A stretch of DNA of 64,000 nucleotides from Thalassia testudinum (lineage: Eukaryota > Streptophyta > Magnoliopsida > Alismatales > Hydrocharitaceae): positions 210,861,501-210,925,500 of the forward strand of contig JAZHRO010000024.1 of assembly GCA_037157565.1 (NCBI GenBank), in the 5' to 3' direction. The notes below the pieces were generated by a model, which had not been told where the DNA came from, searched no databases, and saw only the letters and a list, made by a program, of their open reading frames with translations. Position numbers and translations under genes: made by a program. Each line of letters begins with the position of its first letter. Position 1 is the stretch's first letter. Shown here piece after piece: positions 33,010 to 43,679 of the stretch.

Positions 33010-34299
33010 ACTGAGAGATGAGTGACACTTCTATCATTTTGGGTAGACCTTTCTTAGCCACTGCCAAGGCCAACATCAATTGTGAAATAGATTGCATGGA
33101 GATTGCCTTTGGAGACAAAATCTTGCAATTGAATATATTCAAGGAAACCAAGAGTTTTGCTTCTGGGTTGATTGAAGACATGGATCAAATTGAAACATGG
33201 TTGACGAAAGTATGACTGTTGGCTTGATTAAGGACCCTTTAGAAGCCTACCTAACCCAACCCAAATCTTCTGCTAAGAATCATACACAACTTAAGGAGGT
33301 CAAAGATTTTCTCCACACTCAACCCACTTCACAACCTCCTTGGACCTATCATGTGGAAAGACATCTTGACCCACTTTCTACACCCCCTTGCCTCTACTCA
33401 GGTCCTACCCCAATTGGAATTGAAGCCTTTGACTAATAATCTCAAATATGTGTACCTTGGACCAAATGAAACACTCATGATTATTAACGCCCACTTGACA
33501 AGGGAGTAGGAATTGAAATTGACTAAGGTCCTAAGGGAACACAATTAGGCAATCAAGTGGACCGTAGGAGATCTTAGAGTCATTGACCCCTCATATTGTA
33601 CTCATAGGATCTATGTGGAAAAGGGGGCTCAACCACCTCATGACTTGCAGAGAAGATTGAAGCTGAATATGTGAGAGGTCGTTAAGAAGGAAATTATCAA
33701 GTGGTCAGATGCTGGAATCATTTATCCAATCTTAGACAGCCCTCGGGTAAGCCTAATACAAGTGGTGCCTAAAAAAATCAAGCTCACCATAGTCACAAAT
33801 GATCAAGGTGAATCCATCCCGACCTGCAATGCGACTACATGGTGGGTTTGCATAGATTACAAGAAGCTGAATACCACGACCAAGAAGGATCACTTCCCCT
33901 TAGCATTTATTAATCAATTCCTTGAGAGACTTGTTGGAGGGAAGTACTCTTGCTTCCTGGATAGATATTCATGGCTTGATTGATATCCAAGGATCAAGAA
34001 AAGACTACCTTTACATGTCCTTAGGGAACCCTTACATTCCGTAGAATGCCATTTGAGCTCTACAATGCATTTGTGACATTCTAGTGGTGCATGCTCGCTA
34101 TCTTTTTGGATATGGTGGGGGATTTTCTTGAGGCTTTTATGGATGATTTCTTTATATTCGAGGATTCATTCAATAAATGCCTAAGTAACCTGACCAAGAT
34201 CTTATAGAGATGCATTGAGGTCAATTTGGTCTTAAGTTGGGAGAAAAATTATTTTATAATTTAGGAGGAGATTATATTGGTCATATAGTTTCTGAGAAA
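33010..34299 (+). pseudogene. Decayed Athila-like pol: protease end, linker and RT start
   Basis: [19 protein letters not shown] (intact: [19 protein letters not shown]) begins right after the solo LTR. RT blocks follow: '[18 protein letters not shown]', '[19 protein letters not shown]', 'WWVCIDYKKLNTTTKKDHFP' and FMDD near 34137. The frame is broken by several stops and frameshifts, many explained by C-to-T changes (for example the CAG-to-TAG in 'LTRE-stop-ELKL'). It ends at the codons for Ser-Glu-Lys inside the TSD AAA (34297-34299), where the CACTA element enters. Confidence 0.9.
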
Positions 34300-34319
34300 C
34301 ACTACAGTAAATAAGACCT
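34300..34319 (+). repeat. CACTA left terminal inverted repeat
   Basis: Matches the inverted right end (41087-41106) at 15 of 20 positions, beginning CACTACA. Confidence 0.85.
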
Positions 34320-35089
34320 AAAATAATATTTAGTTTTATCTAATATCGTTACGACAACATTAATTTCTTAATGTAGTCAAACTACCCTAATTAGATAACT
34401 ATCCCTTCGAATGTGACTGGGAAAGAAAAAAAAAACTCGTGCCCCTCCCCGTCAATTGCCCCCATTACGAATCTGAAAGCCTTCCTCATCCCCACACGAA
34501 ACCCCACCCGATGCTCCTCCTCAACATTGTTGTCCGTCGCCTTCCTCGCCCAGGCCCCCTCATTGCCTTCTCCGCCTTCCTTCGCCTTGTCGCCCTCCTC
34601 GTCCTCCTCTACCTCTCGTTGTCCTCGCCTTTCTCTGCCTCGCCGCCCTCCTCTACCTCGTCGCCCTCCTCGTCGATCACACTGTTGCTCTCCTGCCATC
34701 CTCATCGTCATCCTCTCCCATGTCCAGCAACTTCTCCCACGATCAAGGTTAGTAAACCCGCTTGCACACCAGCCCCCCGATGACCACACTGAGTCCCTCC
34801 CTCAACCATCCTACCTTTCCCCCACTCCTCGATGACTCCTACTGCCATCCTCCCCTGCCTCAGCCACCCTCGTCCCCCATGACGAACCCCACCACCCACC
34901 TCATGTCCCTCTGGCATCGCTCATAACCCCTGAAAACCCCCACCACTATCCTTCCCTCCTCCTCTCCCTCCTCTGCCATTGCTCACAATTTTCGAGTTAA
35001 ATTAGGGCCCCTCATGGCCCCTCGGCCTCGAATCCTCACACCTTCCTCCCTCTTCGTGCCCCTCACGGCCGAGACGGGAGTCTCCCTTA

Positions 35090-35380
35090 GCGTGGACAAC
35101 CTCCACCACGCACGGCCTAAGCCTACGACGATCCTCTTCTTCTACACCTGTCACACCCTCCTCGACTCGCTCACCCTAAGCATCGCCCTCTGCAAGCCCA
35201 TCACTGCCATCACTTTCAGGCTTAGACATGTCTTAAATCTCCTCGCACCCATCCACTAATGGCGCCATGATGGCATGGCTCCTGCAAGAGGGGGACCTTG
35301 TGGTGTACCCCGAGGGGATCACCTGCAGGGAACCCTACCTGCTTAGGTTCAGCCCACTATTCGCGAAGCTCACCGACGAG
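35090..35380 (+). pseudogene. Captured fragment of a plant glycerol-3-phosphate acyltransferase
   Basis: Two blocks in different frames match the sn-2 GPAT family (cutin/suberin pathway). The first is 'CHTLLDSLTLSIALCKPITA' (35143-35202), corresponding to the acyltransferase motif I region (family: C/T-HRTLLDP...LSIALGRP). The second starts at 35270, '[20 protein letters not shown]' then [11 protein letters not shown], corresponding to motif III (family: [21 protein letters not shown]). A frameshift near 35260 separates them, and the motif I His-Arg is altered, so no enzyme can be made. It is GC-rich, unlike its surroundings. Confidence 0.8.
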
Positions 35381-35400
35381 GGCACCACGGATCCCCTCTC

Positions 35401-35462
35401 GGCCTCCGTTATCCTTGACATCGACCTATCCAAATACGAGCCATGAGATATCCCCTGTCAGT
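35401..35462 (+). pseudogene. Possible NAC-domain fragment
   Basis: In frame with the GPAT block, the translation reads '[13 protein letters not shown]' then TGA then 'DIP'. This resembles the NAC subdomain B block (xIxxVDLxKxEPWDLP), with the stop replacing the Trp codon (TGG to TGA at 35444-35446). The match is only about 16 residues, so the identity is tentative. Confidence 0.35.
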
Positions 35463-35894
35463 TCCCGCATCGTGTTTCCCTTCCTTTCATTAGATATCTA
35501 TAATAAATACGAGAATGATGATAAGGTGTTCGACGAAATGCATCGATAGAGGGATGTGTTCAAGTGGTAGAGCCGGTTTGTTCTGTAGACACCCATAAAA
35601 TATTTTGTCACGTTTTGTTGATATTTCTCACCGGTGCAGGCTTTTATTTTGTTTGAGAGCATTATATTATAACAACATTTCTTTAGAATCTATCTGGTTA
35701 ACCTAGTTAAGTACATGCTTGTGTTGTTTTCTTCGTATACACTGAAATGCCTAAAACATGTTTTACAATAACTCCCTTTTCTGAGAAAGGCTCTATATAC
35801 ACAATAGGTTCATCTTGGATCTTAATGGCTGGTGCTTATCTACTATTAAGAGTATTTTTCTATGTCATTTTTTTAAAGGACTCTTTTTTTAATT

Positions 35895-36153
35895 GAACAA
35901 GGAGGATTTGACATGATCCACAGTGGAAGAGACAAGATTGAGACTCTGAAGTAGGTTTCTACTTTTTCTGGGCAACAGGGTGGACATAATTCGTGCTGCA
36001 TTGTTTCTTTCATTGTTGGCCCATTGTATTTTCATTTTGACTGCAGTTTAAACAAGTCGAAGAAACTGCCAAAAAGCTTGATTTGGATGGGATTGTTGTG
36101 ATTGGTGGGGATGATTCCAATACAAATGCATGCCTTCTTGCTGAAAACTTCAG
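35895..36153 (+). pseudogene. Captured fragment of PFP beta subunit (two exons and intron)
   Basis: Exon 1 (35895-35950) reads 'EQGGFDMIHSGRDKIETL' (family: NQGGFDMICSGRDKIETPEQ). It ends at a GTAGGT donor. The intron ends CTGCAG at 36046. Exon 2 (36047-36153) reads '[20 protein letters not shown]' then [15 protein letters not shown]. These are the substrate-binding GGDDSN region of the plant pyrophosphate-dependent phosphofructokinase beta subunit. The intron is retained, so the fragment was captured as DNA, not via mRNA. No other exons were found. Confidence 0.88.
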
Positions 36154-36498
36154 CTGAGATTGAATTGATAGTTTACATTTGAGATAAATTAGCTTAGATA
36201 TTTCTTGAGATTTTACAGAAAAAAATTGGCTACTAAAATCCATGCGATCAAATTAGTTCGTGTTTAAGTAGGATGAATATGGTTAAACACTTGGTTGGTA
36301 TCATAATCTTCCTAACATGATGTCTTCTAAGAACAGGCAAAAGAATATCAAAGTAATATTCATTTATCCATATCACGAAATATGGAGAATTGTAATTTTA
36401 AATGATTTAGATTCATGATGTTGCTCAAGGGTTTGATGTGTTTATCATGAATTTCATGGAATTTGGAGAATCATTATGAGTGAGCATGTCTATTGCAG

Positions 36499-37000
36499 GG
36501 TGGAGTTGTCTTTTTCTCGTGGAACACATCTCATACCCCACCCTCAAAGGGTGACTAGCTGCAGAAATCAGAATTTCTTCCACTCGTCTCATTTTACTGT
36601 ATGGCAGCAAGAATTATGTGAGCACAATTTGAAACCATGCTAGCCTGTGTACCAATTATTTTGAAGCCTAAACCATATATACCTTAAGGCCAATGTTTAC
36701 TTGTGAATAATATGTTCTTTACAAGGTTGATATAGGTGGGGAGGAGGATGCATTTCTAGTAAGCAGTTATAATGGTGGAGTTCTAGTAGTTGTAGATGGG
36801 GTTTCTGGGTGAGATGGAGACATGTTAACCCCTCAAAAATTTTGGATTTTCCTGTAGTTTGTCAGCAAATGCCAATGCTATCCATGCATCCTTCTAACTA
36901 TTCAATGCTTTATTGGTAGATGGGCTGAAAGAAATGTCAACCCTGCACTTTTTTCTCAGGAATTAATGAGACATGTTTCCAGCTTCATTCAAGATGAGGA
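36499..37000 (+). pseudogene. Captured fragment of a PP2C (PSII core phosphatase type)
   Basis: Three exons with plausible splice sites. 36499-36550 reads VELSFSRGTHLIPHPQR. 36726-36808 reads GGEEDAFLVSSYNGGVLVVV then DGVSG. 36920-37000 reads WAERNVNPALFSQELMRHVS then SFIQDEE. The split Gly codon across the second intron is preserved. The blocks match the N-terminal half of the plant PP2C related to PBCP (At2g30170-type), including the metal-binding GGED and DGVSGW region. The remaining catalytic half is absent, so it is non-functional. Confidence 0.82.
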
Positions 37001-37985
37001 GGTACATCCTGGTATATGGTCACTTTCTCACAAGACTTGTAGCCAGTTAATCGTATTGTCTTACATCTGGTTTAGACAAACATATGGGACATCCTAGAAG
37101 TGCAAATGGATGTTTCACCTTACAAAATACATTGGTCTTCACTTCTCTTTTCATATGCATTTGACACTGAATAGTTAAATAGTTTTAAATATCTTAGGTA
37201 GTCTTAAATAGTAAAAAGCATACAATCCTTTCATAAAAAGCCTTCCCAGCTGAGGACTTAATGAGGGGATGGGGGCTCATCAACCATGCCATAGCTTCTC
37301 AATGTTGCACAAAAACCATGATTTTACATTCTGGTAGCACTTATCTACTTATACACATCTCCTTAACTTGTGAAAATTTTGTGCAAGTGGCTTCGACTTT
37401 TCATCCAAAAAGTTCTCTAAATGCCTTATGTTTTGTGATGTTTATTCCCAAGGGAATGATCAGCACTTTTTTTTTGAGAGTGCAGAAATAAAATTTACAA
37501 TTTAAATTGTGATGGAATTGTTTGCCATTTTAGCAGAACATGTTTTTAGAGATCTGGATTCTTTCCTTGACAGGGACTCTTCTGCACCATCAATGAAATT
37601 GGATGAAAGTTCAGTCCTGGGAATCTTCTTTTTTAGGTAGGGGCGGGTTTAGAATTTCCATTGTTGAATGCACAATTTCCATTTTGAGTGCATATCGGGG
37701 GTCCTTGCCAAGCCTTCTACATGCGGGGATCAGGAAAAAAATTATTTTCCATAGTTTCACCTCCACTGCCTACTTGAGGTCAAAGGATCGAAAAGGCGCT
37801 TCCTTGCAATTTTTTTTCACATCAAAATAAAGTGATTTTGTCTATTTAAAATAAAGTGGGTTTCCTTAGTTTTAAAGTCATTTGGTTCCAGCGTATAACC
37901 ACTGTATAACTGTTCAACTGCCTTACAATCTTTCCCATTTAATTCCTCCAACAACCTCTTCCCTATTAGAATAATCTCAACAATT

Positions 37986-38417
37986 TCACCCCCACTCCCT
38001 TCTTTTCCCTCTCTTCTCGTTTACTACGCTCCTCACCCTTCGCATTATCAATTTCACATTATCAATTTTCTTCTCGAGACGGGCTTTAGTTATTGCAGAA
38101 ACTACTTTACGATGTGTGTCAGGTATCTTTCTATCGTTACAACTATTTGATTGTCTAAGCTGCACTTTATTCTGTTCCCTCCCATCAACCAAGCTTCTTG
38201 AACAGTGAATAGGAGTTTCTGTTGGTTCTTTCCTCATCGCCCTTTTAGAAACTTTGGACACTCTCTTTGCTCTACTGTCTTCAGTTATCTCTGCCTCCAC
38301 TTGAGATGACACGAAATTTCTAGTTGAATCACATTTAGACTCCGCTTCCCTTTTCTGTTTAAATTCTTTATTGTTGCTATTTGGTTGATCTCCGTTTTCT
38401 TTAAGAATCATCTTCAC
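37986..38417 (-). CDS. Unrecognised open frame inside the CACTA element
   Basis: 143 residues, basic and rich in Lys, Arg, Ser and Glu, with no motif I recognise. It starts MKMILKENGDQPNSNNKEFK. It could be a further captured exon, a remnant of element-encoded sequence or chance. No domain, signal peptide or membrane segment is seen. Confidence 0.2.
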   Translation of the reverse strand: MKMILKENGDQPNSNNKEFKQKREAESKCDSTRNFVSSQVEAEITEDSRAKRVSKVSKRAMRKEPTETPIHCSRSLVDGREQNKVQLRQSNSCNDRKIPDTHRKVVSAITKARLEKKIDNVKLIMRRVRSVVNEKRGKRREWG

Positions 38418-39699
38418 TACCTACATAATGATGGAGTTCATAAACGGCATTCAAATAATCTAGACCCTAGCATTAAACTATTAAGGTCATAACTCTGTTG
38501 GAATAACTTAGCAAACAAGTGGAACCCTGGGTGGGTATGTACTGCCACAATGTCAAACGGTAGATTATGCAAATATCTTTCACAATCTGCTCAGAAACAA
38601 CCCCAAGCATCTGCTTAGAATTAGAATAGAAGCTGAATTTAAAGATTGAATTCAAGAAACTATGATGCTTTTTCCTCCAAATCAAACCAAAACAAAGCTT
38701 TCCCTACTTTATGAAATTTTCTTCAAATGGAGAAGATAATTCAATTGGAGGGGAATATAATCTAACTTATAAAAATACAACCAGAAAGAAGATTTATGTA
38801 CTTGGAAGCATGCAGCCACGATCTAAAATAGGGTATTCAAGCTATTATCAAAAAAGAAAAAAATCTTAGACAATAACATGATTTTAGTACCTCTCAAAAG
38901 AAAGATGATTTTAATAGCGAGTAGATGGAAACTCGTATACATAGAATGGCAGCTCGACAAAAATATGCATACATATTTGCTGGGTTCTTATGGTTTCTAG
39001 GTTTTTTTTTCCCTTTTTTTGTGACAGAATTCCCTACCGGCATAATGACTTTAGCAAGTATGGTATGTGGAAATCCCATACCTAAGTTTACATGAACTTA
39101 ACTTACTCCTAGCACTAGAGGAAGAAGAAATCTACCATATTGGCACTGGATTGGAGGTCTGGTCATAAGAAAGAGAGAAACAACCGTGAAAAGGTAGAGA
39201 CAAGGTTCTTATCCAATAATTCCATATTCATTATCCAATAATTCCATATTCATAGCTGCACACATTGTACAAGATGCTTGAATATAAAGCTCAAACAACA
39301 AAGTGGAAGGCCAAAGCATGAAAGCCAATCCATCAGTCGATAACAAAGATTCTATAATCTCAACAGCATCAGAAGAAGAGAGCTATAAGTTTAGTCGATG
39401 AAACAGAAGAGTAATGATTGTAATAATTTTAAGTAAGGTAAGTATATTGTTTAATTAAGAAAATTTTTGGTGTTAAATAAATAGATTTATGGTGGTTTTA
39501 TATAGTGTTATTTTTTATATTATTAACTATTTATTTTAGTAAACTTTTTTATGTAAAAGGATGATTTTAATATCTTATTTGGAACGACGGAGAAATTAGA
39601 TGTGATTTTAGTGGGAAACGTATCTTTTTCTATAAGTGCGTTGATTATAGTTGCAAATGTATTTGTTAAATATGAATAGTACTAATCGAAAATGAAGAA

Positions 39700-41085
39700 T
39701 ATTTTATATGATGATATTTAAATGTCATTTAAGATAACATGAAGTAATGTTTATATGTCAATACATTACATAAGGAGATATTTAAATGCTGCCAAACTAA
39801 AATTTAGGATGATATTTAAGTATCTTTAAAAGTAACATAAAGTAACATTTAAATATCGTATGATATATAAGCAGATGTTTAAACATCATTAAAAAAAGTA
39901 TAAGATTATATGTAAGTGACTTTGAAAGTATCTAAAGTAACATTCAAATGTCACGATAGGATATGTAAGAGGACGCTCAAATATCGTTAAAAATTGTATA
40001 AGATTATGTTTAAGTGTAATGAAAGTTATGTAAAATGATGCTTAAACGTAATATGAGGATAAATAAGAGGATGTTTAAACATCACTAGAAGAGATATAAG
40101 ATGATGTGTAAGTGCTTTTGAAAACTATGTAAAGTAACATTAATTTAAACGTCAATATAAAATACGTAAGATAACATTTAAATATTGTTAAAGGTCACAT
40201 AAGCTGACATTTAAGTGTTGAACGTTACCTATAATGATACTTAAACATCATAATATGATAACTAAGGTGACATTTTAACGTCACTAAAAGGGATATAAGA
40301 GGACATTTAAATGTCTTCAAAAGATACCTAAGGTAACATTTAAACGTCAAGATATAATATGTAAGTGTACGTTTAAACGTTATTAAAAATTATATAAGAT
40401 AACTTTTAAACGACGGTGAAAGTTACCTAAAATGATGCTTAAATGTATAGTAGGATAAATAAGGTGATGTTTTAACGTCATTAAAAGGGATATAACATGA
40501 TATTTAAATGTCTTCACAAGGTACATAGGGTAACAATTAAATGTAAATATAAAATACGTAAGAGGATGGTTAAACGTTGTTAAAAGTTATATAAGATGAC
40601 GTTTAAATATCTTTAAAAGTTATTTAAAGTAACGTTTAAACATCACAATAGGATACATAAGGAGATGTTTAAACGCTCCTAAAGATTTTGTAGAAACTTA
40701 AGGAAAAGTTAAGAGACGTTTAAATGTCTTCGAAATTACTTATTGTGACGTTTAAATGTTATCTTGCATAAGATATGGTGACGTTTAAATGTCTCCTTAG
40801 TTATTCTTTGGTGACATTTTAACGTCGTCAGAAGATATCTAAGATGACGTTTGCATATGGTTACGTGGTGGGACTTTTAAGTGCATTTAAATGTCACCTT
40901 AGATGTTATAGGCGACGTTTATTTAACGTCAGCATATGCCTTTTAGGTGACGTTTGATTTTCGGCATTGATATAAACCTAAGACGACACACCTAAGGAGA
41001 CGTTTATGGTGACATTTTGTTAACGTCAACAAAAAATTATGACGACGTTTATTTTACTTGTGGTGATGTTAAATAAACGTCACCT
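39700..41085. repeat. CACTA subterminal repeat array
   Basis: Dozens of copies of a motif near GACGTTTAAATGTC / GATGTTTAAACGTC, in both orientations and spaced about 30-60 bp, often followed by 'AT(A/G)(A/C)ATAAG'. CACTA elements carry such arrays near their ends as transposase binding sites. There is no matching array beside the left terminus. Confidence 0.8.
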
Positions 41086-41086
41086 T

Positions 41087-41106
41087 AGATCTTTTTTGTT
41101 GTGGTG
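41087..41106 (-). repeat. CACTA right terminal inverted repeat
   Basis: Ends ...TTGTTGTGGTG. Read inward it is CACCACAACAAAAAAGATCT. It is followed by TSD AAA at 41107-41109. Confidence 0.85.
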
Positions 41107-42780
41107 AAAGGAATCGAGGCCAACTAAGCCAAGGTTGATTTGATTTCTATTTTATCTCCACCCACCACGGTTCGACAAATAAGGTCATTCCTAAGGCATG
41201 TTGGATTTTATAGAAGATTTATTAGTGACTTTTCTAAGATTTCTAGGCCCCTCACAAATATGTTATCCAAAGAAATACCCTTTGAAATGACTGATGATTG
41301 CATCCAAGCTTACACTACCTTAACGGATGTGGTGACCCAAGCCTCGATTTTACAACCCCCTGATTGATCCCAACCCTTAAAGATCATGTGTGATGCTTTG
41401 GATTATGTTATAGGAGTTGTCCTAGGTCAAAAGATTAATAAGAAACCTGTGGTGGATTTACTACTTTAGCAAAACATTGGATAAGGCCCAAAAGAATTAC
41501 ATGGTTATTGAGAAAGAATTGCTAGCGGTGGTTTCAGGTTGGAGAAATTCATATCATACCTCTTGGGGTCACATGTGATTATATATACAAATCACTTAGC
41601 CATTTGGGATTTGTTGGTGAAAATAGATGCAAAGCCTAGGTTGATCTGATGGATCCTGCTATTATAATAATTTGACCTAGAAATTAAAGCCAAAGCTAGA
41701 TCTCAGAATGTTGTGGCCGATCACCTATCTAGACTCACTTTGGAGAATATAAAACCCGCACCTCCAATCAAGGACAACTTTCTTGAAGAACAACTCTTAT
41801 TAGTAATTGGAAACAGGATTCCTAGTATGCAGACATAGTTAATTAATTACTTGGCCATAGGAAAGACACCACTTTATTGGTCCAAAGAAAAGAAAGAGAG
41901 ATGCTTCTCTGAGGCTAAGTATTATTTTTGGGAAGATCCAATTCTCTTTAGACTTTGCGCTGACCAAATCATCAAGAAGGGCGTTCCCGAATCATAGATT
42001 GTGAGTATTTTACCCTCTTCCCACGATCAAGCTTGCGGAGGGCATTTCTTGGGAAAGAAAACCACTGCAAAAGTTTTCCAAAGTAAAATTTATTGTTTGA
42101 CACTTTTCAGGGATGCACATGATTTTTGTAAATCTTGCATTAGATGCCAATCTTTAGGGTATATGATAGGAAAGGACATGGTGCCCCTCCGGCCTATTTT
42201 GATTTGCGAGATCTTTGATGTTTAGGGCATAAACTTTATGGGACCCTTCACACCATCCTTCAGCTTTGATTACATCCTCCTTGTAGTTGATTATGTCTCA
42301 AAGTGGATTGAGGCCATCCTGACCAGGACTAGTAATCATAAAGTTGTCATTAATTTTGTCAGGAAGAACAATTTTGCTAGATTCGGGATGCCTCAGAACT
42401 TAATTACTGATGGAGAGAATCATTTCACAAATGCTTAGTTCCGTTCATTACTTAAGAAGCATGGGGTGAATTGTAGAATTGCCATGCCTTACCACCCTCA
42501 AACTAATGGGAAAATTAAGGTGTCTAATCAGGAAATCAAGAATATTATGCAGAAAATCATGAGACTCGATATGAAGGATTGATCCTCGAGACTTGATGAT
42601 GCTTTATGGGTTTACAGGACCACCTATAAAACACCTATAGGCATGTCTCTTTACAAATTAATCTACGAGAAACCATGTCATCTTCCTGTCGAGCTTGAAC
42701 ATCGAGCTTATTGGGTAGTTAGGGAATGCAATTTCGATTTGGATCAAGTCGGTGAATACAATGAGTTTAGCACACCAAGG
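41107..42780 (+). pseudogene. Decayed Athila-like pol: RT end, RNase H and integrase
   Basis: This resumes at 'KGIEAN-stop-AKVDLIS' after the CACTA element. It continues with [20 protein letters not shown], RNase H remnants ([26 protein letters not shown]) and the integrase zinc finger (HDQACGGHF...CKSCIRCQSLG). The core follows with [25 protein letters not shown] and 'YHPQTNGKIKVSNQEIK'. The catalytic Glu of the DDE core is changed (intact AELSNRE, here KIKVSNQE). Stops are numerous. Similarity is lost after 'CNFDLDQVGE' near 42750, so the Pol C-terminus is deleted or replaced. Confidence 0.88.
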
Positions 42781-43497
42781 TATTGTTTCAAAAATGATCA
42801 ATATATCAAAAAGAAATTATGAATCTTAAGGTGTAGATATCTAGGTTAGAAGATTTTTGAGATTTTTCTATTTTTTATATTTTTATAAATAAAACCATAA
42901 ATAGTAGAAATGTTTTATGATTAGATCCCTTTTTAGAGCATGAGAATCCGAAAATAGGGAACTAAACTGAGGCTCCAGAATACTATACAAAATAGGCACC
43001 CATCAAAAATTGATTCCTTGACAAAAACTCTATTGAGTCAAAACCTTCTGATGTCCTTTTCTGTGTCATGTATATCACTCAAAAACTTTGAAACCAGTGA
43101 AGTCAAGATATTGTATATATGTGACCTGACACAAAAGTTGGAAACTGAGCTCTAACTCAAAAATTCAATTAGGCATAGATCAATCCTAAAGCCCTATGAA
43201 CTCTGCCTTAAAGTTTTCCAGATCAACTAAACACTTATTATCAACCAAATTTTAGAGAGAGAGTTAGGACTCTTATTCCAATAGGCCTACAATGTCAAGG
43301 TGGACATCTAGACTCGAGTGGCTAAGTCTTTCTGTCTCTTTTAGGCTTCAACCGTTAGTTTTCAAAGTTAGAGTTCTTAGGCTTCATGGCCCACTCAAAG
43401 TTTGGTAGCTATGAGTTTAAAGTGTCTGTGCATGTGTAATAGATTTGACTTGTAGGCATCCAATGCTAAACTATAGATCTCAAGGCATTGAAATTCT
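42781..43497 (+). other. Non-coding tail of the old element, left of the LINE
   Basis: No coding similarity. It may be the 3' untranslated region of the old Athila element; it continues across the LINE at 48675. AT-rich at 42840-42900. Confidence 0.35.
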
Positions 43498-43679
43498 AAC
43501 ATAGTCATCAAAATTCTAAAATATAGATCTCAGGGCGAAATTTTGAATTCTCTTTTGGGCGGGAAACTTCGGTGAGGATGGCCGGCCGCTTGAGGGGGTC
43601 CGGTGGCCACGGCGCTGGGTCTGATGGTTGGGCGGTATGGCATTCGCGGTCTTGGAGAAGGAAAGAGTGAGGCACCCAG

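Larger units (their letters stand above)
34300..41106. mobile_element. Non-autonomous CACTA transposon carrying host-gene fragments
   Basis: 6807 bp with terminal inverted repeats CACTACAGTAAATAAGACCT (left) and, read inward from the right, CACCACAACAAAAAAGATCT. The 3-bp TSD is AAA (34297-34299, 41107-41109). Removing it restores the old pol reading Ser-Glu-Lys-Gly-Ile. No CACTA transposase similarity was recognised. Inside are pieces of at least three plant genes with introns (GPAT, PFP beta, a PP2C) plus a possible NAC piece, and a long subterminal repeat array only at the right end. It would need a transposase from elsewhere. Confidence 0.9.

Noticed and set aside
39700..41085. Possible CRISPR-like or satellite array
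   Set aside because: Words vary, occur in both orientations and have irregular spacing. The position beside a CACTA terminus explains it as a subterminal array.
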